Part shown: positions 44,986-54,343 of the stretch, in pieces
Layout: every line of letters starts with the position of its first letter
Numbering within the stretch: the first letter of the stretch is position 1
NCBI RefSeq assembly: GCF_002352765.1
Contig: NZ_KZ293963.1
Span: forward strand, 2,874,368 to 2,938,367
Source of the DNA: Alteribacter populi
GTDB taxonomy: Bacteria > Bacillota > Bacilli > Bacillales > Salisediminibacteriaceae
DNA length: 64,000 nucleotides
Direction of reading: 5' to 3'
Notes under the pieces: model-generated
What the model saw: the letters and a program-made list of their open reading frames with translations, nothing else
Database searches by the model: none
What the model was told of the DNA's origin: nothing
Position numbers and translations under genes: made by a program

Positions 44986-45062
<77 letters not shown>

Positions 45063-45215
45063 ACGTTACATAGCATATGGATGATGCTATTCAAATGATG
45101 TGTAAACCCTACATCAAGTAAAAACCTTTTCCACTTTCGTTCACTTTATTAGTATGTGAAGGAACAATTTCTATTATACCTTAAAGTTCTAAAGAAAGCA
45201 ACTACTTGAAGGAAA

Positions 45216-45290
45216 TGGTGACCCGTACGGGATTCGAACCCGTGTTACCGCCGTGAAAGGGCGGTGTCTTAACCACTTGACCAACGGGCC
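45216..45290 (-). tRNA. tRNA-Glu(TTC)
   Basis: 75 nt with encoded CCA. Acceptor GGCCCGT/ACGGGTC, anticodon loop CTTTCAC. Confidence 0.96.
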
Positions 45291-45316
45291 ACAAGAAATT
45301 AAGCAAGAAAAGAAAA

Positions 45317-45392
45317 TGGTGAGCCATGAAGGACTCGAACCTTCGACCCTCTGATTAAAAGTCAGATGCTCTACCAACTGAGCTAATGGCTC
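45317..45392 (-). tRNA. tRNA-Lys(TTT)
   Basis: 76 nt with encoded CCA. Acceptor GAGCCAT/ATGGCTC, anticodon loop CTTTTAA. First gene of the tRNA operon. Confidence 0.97.
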
Positions 45393-45412
45393 ATTTCTTG
45401 GCGACAAGATAT

Positions 45413-45441
45413 ATAATATCACCGTTCAAGAAACAATGCAA
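45413..45441 (-). promoter_or_regulatory. Sigma-A promoter of the tRNA operon
   Basis: Minus strand: -35 TTGCAT (45441-45436), 17-bp spacer, extended -10 TGATATTAT (-10 hexamer 45418-45413), about 14 bp before the predicted 5' end of the transcript of tRNA-Lys. Confidence 0.75.
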
Positions 45442-45559
45442 TAGAAATCACAAAAATAATTTAAAGTTTTTTATCTACCCTCAAATATCCTTATCAACAA
45501 TAACGAATCTTAATCAGAAAAGCAATAATCGTTGAGAAAAAAACCTTAAAATTAAATAC

Positions 45560-45690
45560 TGTGGAGCGCTTAGGTGTAGAATTAATGAGTATTTGTGTAG
45601 TATTTGTGTAGAATAAAATTGTTTTTGTGCAGAATAGATTCTGTTTTGGATACAATTAAATGATTTTTGTGTAGAAATGGTTTCAAACTT
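45560..45690 (+). repeat. Degenerate short repeats of TTTGTGTAGAAT type
   Basis: At least five spaced copies of GTGTAGAAT or near variants between 45571 and 45683, in an AT-rich non-coding region. There is no gene here. Confidence 0.4.
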
Positions 45691-45793
45691 GGCTGTTTTA
45701 TTGAAGTTTGAGCATGACACGCTCAAAAAACAACAATCTTTTCTAAAATACCCTTCTACTTTTAAGATCAAAAGGTTCGTAAACAGAGCCTAA

Positions 45794-45909
45794 GAAAAGC
45801 CGCATAGCGGTCTATTATTAAAAACAGCGTCAGCTCGCATGTTTTAAAGTCTCAAGGATGCTTTTCCCTTGAGACGAGCGGTGTGAAGGTAGCAGTCCTC
45901 TTATAAATT
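45794..45909 (+). repeat. Structured interspersed repeat, copy C
   Basis: Nearly identical to copy B (27929-28043), including the CCGCATAGCGG hairpin. It lies just beyond the purA terminator. Confidence 0.9.
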
Positions 45910-45927
45910 CTTTTTTTAAATAAATAC

Positions 45928-45958
45928 AGCTGTCTTACCACCGTGCAGTAAGACAGCC
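45928..45958 (-). terminator. Terminator of purA
   Basis: AGCTGTCTTAC / GTAAGACAGCC stem with a 9-nt loop, then GTATTTATTT on the minus strand. Confidence 0.8.
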
Positions 45959-45963
45959 GTTTT

Positions 45964-47250
45964 TTACGCGAATACGCCACGAACTAAGTTCGTCTGACTG
46001 CGGTCCGGTCCAACTGAGAAGACACTCAATGGAATGCCAGTAAGCTGTGAGATGCGCTCTACGTAATAAAGGGCATTTTTCGGCAATTCATGTAAGGACT
46101 TGACGCCTGTGATGTCCTCATCCCAGCCATCGAGTTCTTCGTATACCGGTTTACACTCAGCAAGGACTTTTAAGCTGGCAGGGAACTCGTCAATGATTTC
46201 CCCTTTATATTCATAAGCAACACAAATTTTCAGCTTCTTAATTCCACTTAATACATCGATTGAGTTCAGCGACAGGTCTGTAATGCCACTCACGCGACGA
46301 GCATGACGAACAACAACACTGTCGAACCAACCGACACGGCGCGGACGCCCAGTAGTTGTTCCGTATTCATTTCCTACGTCACGGATTCGATCGCCGACTT
46401 CATCAGTCAATTCGGTTGGAAATGGACCATCACCTACGCGAGTTGTGTAAGCCTTCGATACACCAACAACGTGGTTAATTTTCGACGGGCCTACACCGGA
46501 TCCTATCGTTACGCCACCTGCAATTGGGTTAGAAGACGTTACAAATGGGTAGGTACCTTGGTCAATGTCCAACATAACCCCTTGAGCACCTTCAAATAAA
46601 ACACGGCGCCCTTCGTCTAACGCATCGTTTAAAACAACAGACGTGTCTGTTACATAATTAGAAATTTCTTGACCATAGTTATAGTATTCTTCGAGAATGT
46701 CTTCTTTTTTGAAGCCTTCTACTTCGTATACTTTTTCAAGAAGGCGATTTTTGTCTCGAAGGTTGAGTTCAAGTTTTTCTTCAAAGGTTTCTTTATCCAA
46801 AAGATCTGCAATACGAATTCCAACGCGAGCGGCTTTGTCCATGTATGCAGGGCCAATACCTTTTTTCGTCGTACCGATTTTATTCGCGCCTTTGCTGTCT
46901 TCTTCTACTGCATCTAATTTGAGGTGATAAGGTAAAATAACATGAGCGCGATTACTGATTCGCAAATTGCTTGTGTCGACCCCTTTATCGTGAAGATATT
47001 TCAATTCTTCCACGAGCGCTTTCGGATCAATGACCATTCCATTACCGATCACACATGTCTTATCACTGTAAAAAATCCCTGAAGGAATAAGATGAAGCTT
47101 GTATTTTACTCCACCAAACACGATCGTATGACCGGCATTATTTCCTCCTTGGTAACGAGCAACTAACTCAGCTTGCTCTGATAAGTAATCTGTAATTTTT
47201 CCTTTTCCTTCGTCTCCCCATTGTGTTCCTACCACAACAACCGATGGCAT
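45964..47250 (-). CDS. purA: Adenylosuccinate synthetase
   Basis: This 428-residue enzyme joins IMP and aspartate with GTP to give adenylosuccinate, the first committed step to AMP. The N-terminal GTQWGDEGKGK P-loop, GNNAGHT, the active-site GTTTGRPRRVGWFD and the C-terminal SVGPDRSQT are diagnostic. Full length, cytoplasmic. Its own terminator lies within 10 bp of the stop codon. It sits between the tRNA cluster and dnaB, as in other bacilli. Confidence 0.98.
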   Translation of the reverse strand: MPSVVVVGTQWGDEGKGKITDYLSEQAELVARYQGGNNAGHTIVFGGVKYKLHLIPSGIFYSDKTCVIGNGMVIDPKALVEELKYLHDKGVDTSNLRISNRAHVILPYHLKLDAVEEDSKGANKIGTTKKGIGPAYMDKAARVGIRIADLLDKETFEEKLELNLRDKNRLLEKVYEVEGFKKEDILEEYYNYGQEISNYVTDTSVVLNDALDEGRRVLFEGAQGVMLDIDQGTYPFVTSSNPIAGGVTIGSGVGPSKINHVVGVSKAYTTRVGDGPFPTELTDEVGDRIRDVGNEYGTTTGRPRRVGWFDSVVVRHARRVSGITDLSLNSIDVLSGIKKLKICVAYEYKGEIIDEFPASLKVLAECKPVYEELDGWDEDITGVKSLHELPKNALYYVERISQLTGIPLSVFSVGPDRSQTNLVRGVFA

Positions 47251-47427
47251 GGATGAGCACCTCCACTTATATTAAAAACATTATTTAACGTTCCCTAGTT
47301 ATTCCTTTTTCATTAAACCACAGTAAGTTTATCAATTTGAAGCCAGATCGTCAACAAAAATCCGAACAATTATAGATAATACAAGATTTTTCGTTCGTAT
47401 GTTAACTGTTAGACGCTTCTTACAAAT

Positions 47428-47458
47428 AAAATCCCCTCTCCAAAAAAAGAGGGGGATT
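47428..47458 (-). terminator. Terminator of dnaB
   Basis: AATCCCCCTC / GAGGGGATT hairpin followed by TTTATTTG on the minus strand. Confidence 0.8.
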
Positions 47459-47462
47459 CTCA

Positions 47463-48827
47463 TTATGCACCTGGTGGAATATCGCCTTCGTCGTAGCGGC
47501 GTTCCAAGTTAACGAATTTATTGTATTCTTTTACAAAGGCCAGTTCACATGTGCCAACCGGACCGTTACGTTGTTTAGCAATAATGATTTCAATAATATC
47601 TTTGTTTTCCGATTCCTTGTCATAGTAATCATCACGATAAAGGAAAGCGACGATATCGGCATCTTGCTCGATACTTCCTGACTCACGAATGTCGGACATC
47701 ATAGGACGCTTGTCTTGGCGGGATTCTACACCACGGGAGAGCTGAGATAAGGCAATGACAGGTACTTCGAGCTCACGGGCGAGTCCTTTTAAAGCACGGG
47801 AAATTTCACTTACTTCCTGCTGACGGCCTTCTCCACTTCGGGCATCCCCTTGAATGAGCTGAAGGTAGTCAATCATAATCATTCCAAGGCCCTTCTCTTG
47901 CTTCAATCGACGACATTTTGCACGAATGTCATTTACTTTTATCCCAGGTGTGTCATCAATGTAAATACCCGCCTTAGACAGGCTTCCCATTGCCATCGTC
48001 AGCTTTTGCCAATCTTCATCGTTCAGCTCCCCGGTACGGAGCCGTTGGGCATCGATGTTACCCTCAGCACAAAGCATACGCATGATCAGCTGCTCTGCGC
48101 CCATCTCTAAACTGAATATCGCTACATTTTCATCGGTTTTCGTAGCGACATTTTGACTAATATTCAGAGCAAAAGCAGTCTTACCTACTGAGGGACGGGC
48201 AGCTACAATGATTAAATCGTTACGTTGAAAGCCGGCTGTCATACCATCTAGCTCGGTGAATCCAGTAGGAATTCCCGTAATTTCACCACTATGATGCTGG
48301 AGCATTTCAATATTATCATATGCACTGACTAGAACGTCTTTAATATCTTTAAAGGCACTCGTGTTTTTTTTATGAGATACTTCAAGTATCGTTTTTTCAG
48401 CGTCATTTAAAATCGCATCTACTTCTTCATCGGCTGCATATCCATCGGCAGCAATGTTTGTTGCCACACGAATCAGTCGGCGAAGTAATGATTTTTCTTC
48501 AACGATTTGGCTGTAGTAATCAACGTTGGCTGCAGTAGGTACTGCATTGGCCAAGTCACTTAAATAGGTCACACCGCCAATTTCTTCAAGCCAATTTTTG
48601 TTTTGCAGCTCAGACGTTACCGTGACTAAATCAACTGGCTCTCCTTTTTCAGAAAGTGTGAGCATGACGGAATAAATCCGCTGATGTGCAGCTCGGTAAA
48701 AATCGTCTGGCATTAAACGCTCAGAAGCCGTGACAAGGGCTTCATCTTCAATAAAGATGGCACCCAGCACGGCTTGCTCGGCTTCGACATTTTGTGGCGG
48801 GGTGCGATCCGCAAATAAATCGCTCAT
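47463..48827 (-). CDS. dnaB: Replicative DNA helicase (DnaB family; DnaC of B. subtilis)
   Basis: This 454-residue hexameric helicase unwinds DNA at the fork. The N-terminal DnaB domain (PPQNVEAEQAVLGA) recruits primase. The RecA-like domain has Walker A AARPSVGKTAFALN and the DnaB motifs MIDYLQLI and SDIRESGSIEQDAD. No intein is present. ATG at 48827 is chosen because AAGGGGAAGAG precedes it; the upstream GTG would place that site inside the gene. It lies in the rplI-dnaB-purA order usual for bacilli. Confidence 0.97.
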   Translation of the reverse strand: MSDLFADRTPPQNVEAEQAVLGAIFIEDEALVTASERLMPDDFYRAAHQRIYSVMLTLSEKGEPVDLVTVTSELQNKNWLEEIGGVTYLSDLANAVPTAANVDYYSQIVEEKSLLRRLIRVATNIAADGYAADEEVDAILNDAEKTILEVSHKKNTSAFKDIKDVLVSAYDNIEMLQHHSGEITGIPTGFTELDGMTAGFQRNDLIIVAARPSVGKTAFALNISQNVATKTDENVAIFSLEMGAEQLIMRMLCAEGNIDAQRLRTGELNDEDWQKLTMAMGSLSKAGIYIDDTPGIKVNDIRAKCRRLKQEKGLGMIMIDYLQLIQGDARSGEGRQQEVSEISRALKGLARELEVPVIALSQLSRGVESRQDKRPMMSDIRESGSIEQDADIVAFLYRDDYYDKESENKDIIEIIIAKQRNGPVGTCELAFVKEYNKFVNLERRYDEGDIPPGA

Positions 48828-48858
48828 TTTCTCTTCCCCTTTTTTCACAAACTGTGTA

Positions 48859-49302
48859 TTATTCTTCTGTCACGTGTACCTTTACCGTGGCAGTCACTTC
48901 CGGATGGAGCTTAACTTCTACGTTCGTATAACCTAACGCACGGATCGGTTCTTTCATAACGATTTTACGTTTATCGACTTTCATATCCATTTTTTTCAGC
49001 TTTTCTGCAACTTGTTTATTTGTAACAGCTCCGAATAAACGTCCACCGTCACCAGCTTTCGCTTTCAGTTCTACTGTTGTACTTTCGATTTTACCTTTAA
49101 ATGCTTTAGCATCTTCGACTTCTTGCTGAGCCTTCTTATTTTGGCTTTCTTTTTTCTTTTCGAGACTTTTCATGTTCGCATTATTCGCTTCAATCGCAAG
49201 GTTATTTTTTAATAAATAGTTACGCGCATAGCCTTCAGAGACGTTTTTAACATCTCCTTTTTTCCCTTTTCCTTTAACGTCTTGTAGAAAAATTACTTTC
49301 AT
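48859..49302 (-). CDS. rplI: 50S ribosomal protein L9
   Basis: This 147-residue protein has the N-terminal L9 motif GKKGDVKNVSEGYARNYL, a long central helix rich in Lys/Glu and a C-terminal domain ending VKVHVTEE. It binds 23S rRNA near the L1 stalk. It overlaps gdpP by 4 bp (ATGA), so it is translated in coupling with it. Confidence 0.98.
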   Translation of the reverse strand: MKVIFLQDVKGKGKKGDVKNVSEGYARNYLLKNNLAIEANNANMKSLEKKKESQNKKAQQEVEDAKAFKGKIESTTVELKAKAGDGGRLFGAVTNKQVAEKLKKMDMKVDKRKIVMKEPIRALGYTNVEVKLHPEVTATVKVHVTEE

Positions 49303-51269
49303 GACGATTGTCCCCCTTTGAAATAACCATCAATCTTCTCTTTTAAAATATCTTCTGCTTCATCAATGTCCACATCTGATAACTGAGTTGCTGCATTCGT
49401 CAAGTGACCGCCGCCGTTCATTTTTTCCATAATCACTTGGACATTCACATCACCTAAAGAGCGGGCACTAATACTGATCCGCCCATCATCGAGCTCAGAA
49501 ATAACAAAGGATGCTATGACATTGTTCATCGTTAACAGCGTATCGGCTGCCTGGGCAATAAGCACTTGATTGTACGTCTGATTTTCTTCCCCTTTGGAGA
49601 TTGCTGTCCCCGCAGAGTATATATAAGAGTTTTCCACTAACTTTGCTCGTTTCACATACTGCTCTAGATCTTCTTTCAACAGCTTCTGAACTAGGGTCGT
49701 GTCTGCTCCCTGACTTTTTAAATAAGAAGCCGCATCAAACGTTCTCGATCCAGTCCGGATAGCAAAGCTTTTTGTATCGACAATAATCCCTGACAATAGT
49801 GCAGTTGATTCAAGAACATCCAAATTTGGATGATTCGGCTGGTACTCCAAAAGCTCTGTGATCAGTTCGGCTGTCGATGAAGCATAAGGCTCCATGTAAA
49901 CGAGGACAGCATCTTCAATAAACTCCTCACCTCGACGATGATGGTCGATCACAATGATTCGCTCTACACGATCTAACAGCTTCGTATCAATGCATAGAGA
50001 CGGTTTGTGTGTATCAACGACCACGAGGAGCGTATCTTCGGTCATTTCCTCTCGTGCTTCTTCGGGAGTGATAAAGTTGGCCCATAGATCATCATGATCT
50101 TGTATAGCCTCTAGTAACTTGTGTACACTTAAGTTCACATTATCCGGATCAAGAACAATAAAGGCATCCTTGTTGTTTACTTGTGCAATTTTTAACATCC
50201 CGATGGCGGCACCAATTGAATCCATGTCAGGATTTTTATGCCCCATGACAATGACCTTATCGCTTTCTTTAATAAAATCGCGAATAGCATGAGAGATCAC
50301 ACGGGCTCTTACACGGGTCCGTTTTTCCATCGCGTTTGATTTTCCGCCATAAAAACGAACTTTTCCGTTCTTTTGTTTAATAGCTACCTGATCTCCACCT
50401 CGGCCTAAAGCCAAATCTAAACTTGATTGAGCAAGGGCACCCAATTCACGCAATGAAGAGTGGCCGCTTCCAATTCCTATACTTAAAGTGAGCGAGACTT
50501 TTTCCTGTCCTGTCACTTCCCGAACTTCATCAAGAAGTGTAAATCGATTCTGTTCTAAATGATACAAAGCATCCTCATTAAAAATTGCGATAAACCTGTC
50601 TGAGGATATTCGTCTCAATAAAATATCATGTTGTTTTGACCACGAGTTTAACACGTCTGTTACATGAGTCAACAATTTACTTCTTAACTGGTCATCCATT
50701 CCTTGGGTCACTTCATCATAATTATCTAAATAGACTAGACCAATCACAGTTTTATCACGTTCGAACAATGCTTTAATTTCCTGTTCTTCCGTGACATTAA
50801 AAAAGTAAAGGAGTCGCTCGTTCGACTCGTGGACTACCCGATATTTACGCTCTCCAAGAGTAATAAGAAATTCACCTTGCTCAGTTTCTAAAAGATCAGG
50901 GAGCTTGTCAGATACGACAGAAAGCTGTTCCCCTAGTGTTTCATTCGCTAACAATGCTGACATATAAGGGTTAATCCACTGAATGCTTCTTTCCTCATTA
51001 TAGAGGATCATTCCAATAGGAAGTTTGGTTACCGCCTCTTCGCCAGCTTTATTTACCCTGTAACTTAATGTAGACACATAATTGGTAAATTCTTTTTCAA
51101 ATTGTGTTTTTGCACGGATCACAAAGACAAAAACAAGGCCAATACTTAGAAAGCCGATCAATCCAAGCTGCCATTGATAATAGGTTAGAATACCGGTAAA
51201 CAATATCGCGATACTCAACAGTGCTATGACGTGATAGCCATGCCACCGCTTCAATAAGAAATTAGGCAT
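49299..51269 (-). CDS. gdpP: Cyclic-di-AMP phosphodiesterase GdpP
   Basis: This 656-residue membrane phosphodiesterase hydrolyses c-di-AMP to pApA. The order is two TM helices (about 12-50), a PAS domain (about 80-150), a degenerate GGDEF domain (about 170-300), DHH with HKNPDMDSIGAA (about 344) and DHHRRGEEF (about 421), and DHHA1 with the GGGHLTNAATQ end. All metal-binding motifs look intact. It lies between yybS and rplI, as in B. subtilis (yybT). c-di-AMP control ties to osmotic and wall homeostasis, fitting the nearby wal operon. Confidence 0.96.
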   Translation of the reverse strand: MPNFLLKRWHGYHVIALLSIAILFTGILTYYQWQLGLIGFLSIGLVFVFVIRAKTQFEKEFTNYVSTLSYRVNKAGEEAVTKLPIGMILYNEERSIQWINPYMSALLANETLGEQLSVVSDKLPDLLETEQGEFLITLGERKYRVVHESNERLLYFFNVTEEQEIKALFERDKTVIGLVYLDNYDEVTQGMDDQLRSKLLTHVTDVLNSWSKQHDILLRRISSDRFIAIFNEDALYHLEQNRFTLLDEVREVTGQEKVSLTLSIGIGSGHSSLRELGALAQSSLDLALGRGGDQVAIKQKNGKVRFYGGKSNAMEKRTRVRARVISHAIRDFIKESDKVIVMGHKNPDMDSIGAAIGMLKIAQVNNKDAFIVLDPDNVNLSVHKLLEAIQDHDDLWANFITPEEAREEMTEDTLLVVVDTHKPSLCIDTKLLDRVERIIVIDHHRRGEEFIEDAVLVYMEPYASSTAELITELLEYQPNHPNLDVLESTALLSGIIVDTKSFAIRTGSRTFDAASYLKSQGADTTLVQKLLKEDLEQYVKRAKLVENSYIYSAGTAISKGEENQTYNQVLIAQAADTLLTMNNVIASFVISELDDGRISISARSLGDVNVQVIMEKMNGGGHLTNAATQLSDVDIDEAEDILKEKIDGYFKGGQSS

Positions 51270-51281
51270 TCTTCACAACTC

Positions 51282-52217
51282 CTACTTGTTTGAGTCTAAT
51301 CGCTTCCTCAACTCAAATCCTAAATCAATTATACCTAATATACGGACGAGATACAGCATAAATGGGAAAAGGACACTCAGAAATAAAATGGAAATTGGCA
51401 CTGCAATATGAATCTTCTTTTTATGGAAAAAGAAGAAAATAAGAGCAAGTCCTTGAATTACCATGACCATTTCTAAGATCGGAAATAAATTATAAACGAT
51501 TGTATACATCGTGGTGCCTTCATCTACGCCTATTAAAATGAAAATATACATTATTAAGTAGTACCAAATAAACGCTTTTGGAAAGGACCATTCTCTAAGT
51601 GGTGGAAATGTGCTTACTTCGGATTTCAGCATCCTCGCGGTAATCGAAGCGAGCCATTGAACAATAAACGCAAACGCAACCCCTATTAAAATAAATAAAG
51701 AAGGTGTGATGACAATAAGTTGATCAATTAACTCTTGCGCTGCTTCAAAAGTCGCCTGTTGATCCCCAAAAACCGCCAACATCGATTCTGTTTGCTCAAC
51801 CGAATCAGTCAGTACATCTTGCACCGCACGAATCGGATGAATATCTAACAGAACGATACTCCCGATAAAGTTAACGATCAACGCCGTAATAACGGTTAAC
51901 GAGCCTCCAAGAAGTACAGCAAAGGCTGGTTTTTCACGTCGGTACAATTCACCAATAACGACTCCTGTAGAGGCAAACGTGATCGTAAAGATAATGGCTA
52001 ACGGGTAAGCTAGGATCAACAGCAGGACAAAGCTCACTAACAATAAATAGAGGCTCGGCTTTAACCCGTATTTTTTCCCAAATAAAATAAAGGGTATCGG
52101 TAATAAAAATACCGTTAATAACCCAACAAACGGAATAAAGAGTGTGCTCAAAATCAGAAGAAAGTAAATCCCTAAGAAGAGAACCCCTTCTTTTATAGCA
52201 TTGGATGATTCATTCAT
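51282..52217 (-). CDS. yybS: YybS family membrane protein (DUF2232)
   Basis: This 311-residue integral membrane protein has about eight helices and no catalytic motif. It resembles the DUF2232/YybS family always found next to gdpP in bacilli. The function is not known; relatives are annotated as possible transport components. ATG at 52217 is favoured by GAGGG 7 nt upstream and gives the usual MNESSNAIKEG start. It is 12 bp upstream of gdpP, so probably co-transcribed. Confidence 0.88.
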   Translation of the reverse strand: MNESSNAIKEGVLFLGIYFLLILSTLFIPFVGLLTVFLLPIPFILFGKKYGLKPSLYLLLVSFVLLLILAYPLAIIFTITFASTGVVIGELYRREKPAFAVLLGGSLTVITALIVNFIGSIVLLDIHPIRAVQDVLTDSVEQTESMLAVFGDQQATFEAAQELIDQLIVITPSLFILIGVAFAFIVQWLASITARMLKSEVSTFPPLREWSFPKAFIWYYLIMYIFILIGVDEGTTMYTIVYNLFPILEMVMVIQGLALIFFFFHKKKIHIAVPISILFLSVLFPFMLYLVRILGIIDLGFELRKRLDSNK

Positions 52218-52659
52218 CTTGTTCCCTCGTTTCAATCACTGTTACTAGTAGGTATCGAATCTTATTGTAGCATGAGTTAAAAGTAAAGGACAAAGTCCAC
52301 TCTTACTCTTAAGCTAGCTTTCGGTGTAGCGAGTGGTTATTGGTCATGACGTCATTAAAGGAAGTGAGGTTTGCAAGTATGGCACACTGACCTTTAATTA
52401 AGGATTAATTCTTCTTACTAAAAGGCTGTTTTCTAAAAGATTGTTGCTATTTGTTTTTAGAGCGTTAGGCAACGCATGCTTCCCCAAAAAGCAACAAACT
52501 TTACGAAAACAGTCTACTAAAAAGAAGCGTGCATCAGAAGAAAAGCGCTGGACATTGAAATGTAGATTTTTAATTCTAAACAAGTATTGGATGCTAATGG
52601 TATTGAGATTCCATTCCCCATCAATTCTAACATGAGAACAAATAGTGTTATTTACCTCA
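52218..52659. other. Intergenic region upstream of yybS with a repeat copy
   Basis: There is no gene. About 52420-52530 carries the repeat also found at 13020 and, reversed, at 32505 (GGCTGTTTTCTAAAAG ... AAAAAGCAACAAAC). Confidence 0.6.
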
Positions 52660-52687
52660 AACGCCTCTTCAATAGTGGCGTTTTTTG
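52660..52687 (+). terminator. Orphan plus-strand terminator-like hairpin
   Basis: AACGCC / GGCGTT stem followed by TTTTTTG. No plus-strand gene lies upstream within several kilobases, so it may end an unannotated small or antisense transcript. Confidence 0.5.
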
Positions 52688-52897
52688 TCTATTTTCTGCT
52701 TTTTTTATAGTTAAGAGCGAAAAAACAGTTATTTAAGTGCCATTTTACGTTTTGAATCTGCTCGTCAATGTATTTATCAGCGGAATTCATTGCGATATCA
52801 GCGGAAATGATTACGATATCAGCGATTCGACAAATTACGCTAAATAACGACACCGACCACACCCCGCCCCTACTCATTAAGGAAAACTAAAGTACAA

Positions 52898-52937
52898 AAA
52901 AGACCCTCAGTAGCTCCGTCACTACTGAGGGTCTTTT
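52898..52937. terminator. Bidirectional terminator 3' of rpsR
   Basis: Perfect 14-bp stem AAGACCCTCAGTAG with an 8-nt loop, T-runs on both sides. Confidence 0.9.
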
Positions 52938-52946
52938 AACTAGCGA

Positions 52947-53177
52947 TTACTCACCAGTTACAAATGGTAATAATGCCATTGTGCGAGCGCGTTTAATAGC
53001 ACGAGTCAATTGGCGTTGGTATTTTGCAGAAGTACCAGTCACACGGCGAGGAAGAATTTTTCCACGCTCAGAAATGAATCGCTTAAGCAAATCTACATCT
53101 TTGTAGTCGATTTTCGTAATTTTGTTTACTGTAAAGTAACAAACCTTACGACGTTTTGGACGTCCACGACGAGCCAT
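52947..53177 (-). CDS. rpsR: 30S ribosomal protein S18
   Basis: This 76-residue basic protein has the S18 core (DVDLLKRFISERGKILPRRVTGTS, given in part) and an RRGRPKRRKVCYF start. It binds the 30S platform together with S6. It is the third gene of the rpsF-ssb-rpsR operon, which ends in a strong terminator. Confidence 0.98.
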   Translation of the reverse strand: MARRGRPKRRKVCYFTVNKITKIDYKDVDLLKRFISERGKILPRRVTGTSAKYQRQLTRAIKRARTMALLPFVTGE

Positions 53178-53229
53178 TTGAACCCCTCCTTCTTGTAAAT
53201 TTTTATATAAACTCGTTATTTTTTAAAGC

Positions 53230-53739
53230 TTAGAACGGAAGATCATCATCATTGATGTCGATCGGTTTACCGTCGTTAGCAAATGGGTCATCAGAGAAGT
53301 CGGATTGTCTACCTTGACCAGATTGGCCTTGGTTAGGATTGTTTTGATAACCGTCGTTATTTTGACCGTAGTTTCCACCGCCATATTGTTGATCACGGTT
53401 TCCACCGCCGCCACCACTGCCTTTCGTTTCAAGAAATTGTACACTATCAGCGACAATTTCTGTAACAAAGACGCGGCGTCCTTCGTTATTATCATAGCTA
53501 CGACTTTGCATCCTGCCATCAACACCGGCCATGCTGCCTTTTTTCAAATAATTCGCTACGTTTTCCGCTTGCTTTCTCCAAACAACGATGTTTAGAAAGT
53601 CCGCTTCACGGTTCCCTTGTTGGTTCGAAAAGGGACGGTTAACTGCTAACGTAAACGTAGCAACGGCAATACCATTTGCTGTATACCTTAACTCAGGGTC
53701 TTTTGTTAATCTTCCGACTAGTACAACGCGGTTAATCAT
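53230..53739 (-). CDS. ssb: Single-stranded DNA-binding protein
   Basis: This is a 169-residue SSB. Its OB-fold domain (about 1-110) begins MINRVVLVGRLTKDPELRYT. A Gly/Asn/Gln-rich linker follows (about 110-155), and the protein ends in the acidic tip DDDLPF, which recruits replication and repair partners. It is translated between S6 and S18, the classic order. Confidence 0.98.
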   Translation of the reverse strand: MINRVVLVGRLTKDPELRYTANGIAVATFTLAVNRPFSNQQGNREADFLNIVVWRKQAENVANYLKKGSMAGVDGRMQSRSYDNNEGRRVFVTEIVADSVQFLETKGSGGGGGNRDQQYGGGNYGQNNDGYQNNPNQGQSGQGRQSDFSDDPFANDGKPIDINDDDLPF

Positions 53740-53768
53740 CCGAACTCCTCCCCATTTATGATTCTCTT

Positions 53769-54056
53769 TTATTCATCGTCGCGTACAGCGATGTTACGCA
53801 TAACGTTTTCGTTGATTTTCACCAAACGATCGAACTCAGAAATGGCTTCAGGGTTAGAGTTTACGTTTAAGATCACGTAGTAACCCTCTTTGTAATCGTT
53901 GATTTCGTAAGCAAGGCGTTTCTTTCCTACTTCCTCAACCTTTTCCAATTCCGCGCCGTTATCAGTCAAAACCTTGTTGTATCGCTCGATAATTTCTTTC
54001 GTAGCAGCCTCTTCAAGGTTAGGACGTACAATGTACATGATTTCGTACTTGCGCAT
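53769..54056 (-). CDS. rpsF: 30S ribosomal protein S6
   Basis: This 95-residue protein starts MRKYEIMYIVRPN, with the KRLAYEINDYKEGYYV core typical of S6. First gene of the operon, with AAGGAGGTGA upstream and a hairpin leader that may bind the S6:S18 complex. Confidence 0.98.
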   Translation of the reverse strand: MRKYEIMYIVRPNLEEAATKEIIERYNKVLTDNGAELEKVEEVGKKRLAYEINDYKEGYYVILNVNSNPEAISEFDRLVKINENVMRNIAVRDDE

Positions 54057-54061
54057 GTTTC

Positions 54062-54118
54062 GTCACCTCCTTTTGGTCTAGCGGCTCCTCTGTTTCGAGG
54101 AGCAAGGAGCAAGCAGAT
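54062..54118 (-). promoter_or_regulatory. Candidate S6:S18 autoregulatory leader of rpsF
   Basis: The 5' UTR forms a 7-bp stem GCTCCTC / GAGGAGC with a GAAACA loop, directly followed by CCGC, just before the ribosome site. S6:S18 leaders use a hairpin with an exposed CCG. The match is suggestive, not proven. Confidence 0.5.
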
Positions 54119-54141
54119 TTCTCTTTTGCTCGCAATTGTCA

Positions 54142-54170
54142 ATTATAGCAGGAGATTAACCGAAAGACAA
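54142..54170 (-). promoter_or_regulatory. Sigma-A promoter of rpsF-ssb-rpsR
   Basis: Minus strand: -35 TTGTCT (54170-54165), 17-bp spacer, extended -10 TGCTATAAT (-10 hexamer 54147-54142). Confidence 0.85.
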
Positions 54171-54295
54171 GATAAGGATGGTTATTTTTTTGATAGGTTC
54201 TGTTATCTGGTAAGCTTGGGCATGATAAAGGGTAGATTTCGCTTCTTCGTACTTATTTGTAAAGAACAACAAAGTTTTCGAAACCAGCGTTTCAA

Positions 54296-54330
54296 AAAAA
54301 GAACCCAAGAGATAAATCTCTCCTGGGTCC
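54296..54330 (-). terminator. Terminator of the subtilisin gene
   Basis: ACCCAGGAGAGA / TCTCTTGGGT stem, TTTA loop, followed by TCTTTTTTT on the minus strand. Confidence 0.85.
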
Positions 54331-54343
54331 GTCAATTTCTTTA

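Noticed and set aside
45514..45771. An 85-codon frame rich in Ser, Gln and Phe.
   Set aside because: It reads through degenerate repeats, lacks a ribosome site and matches nothing.
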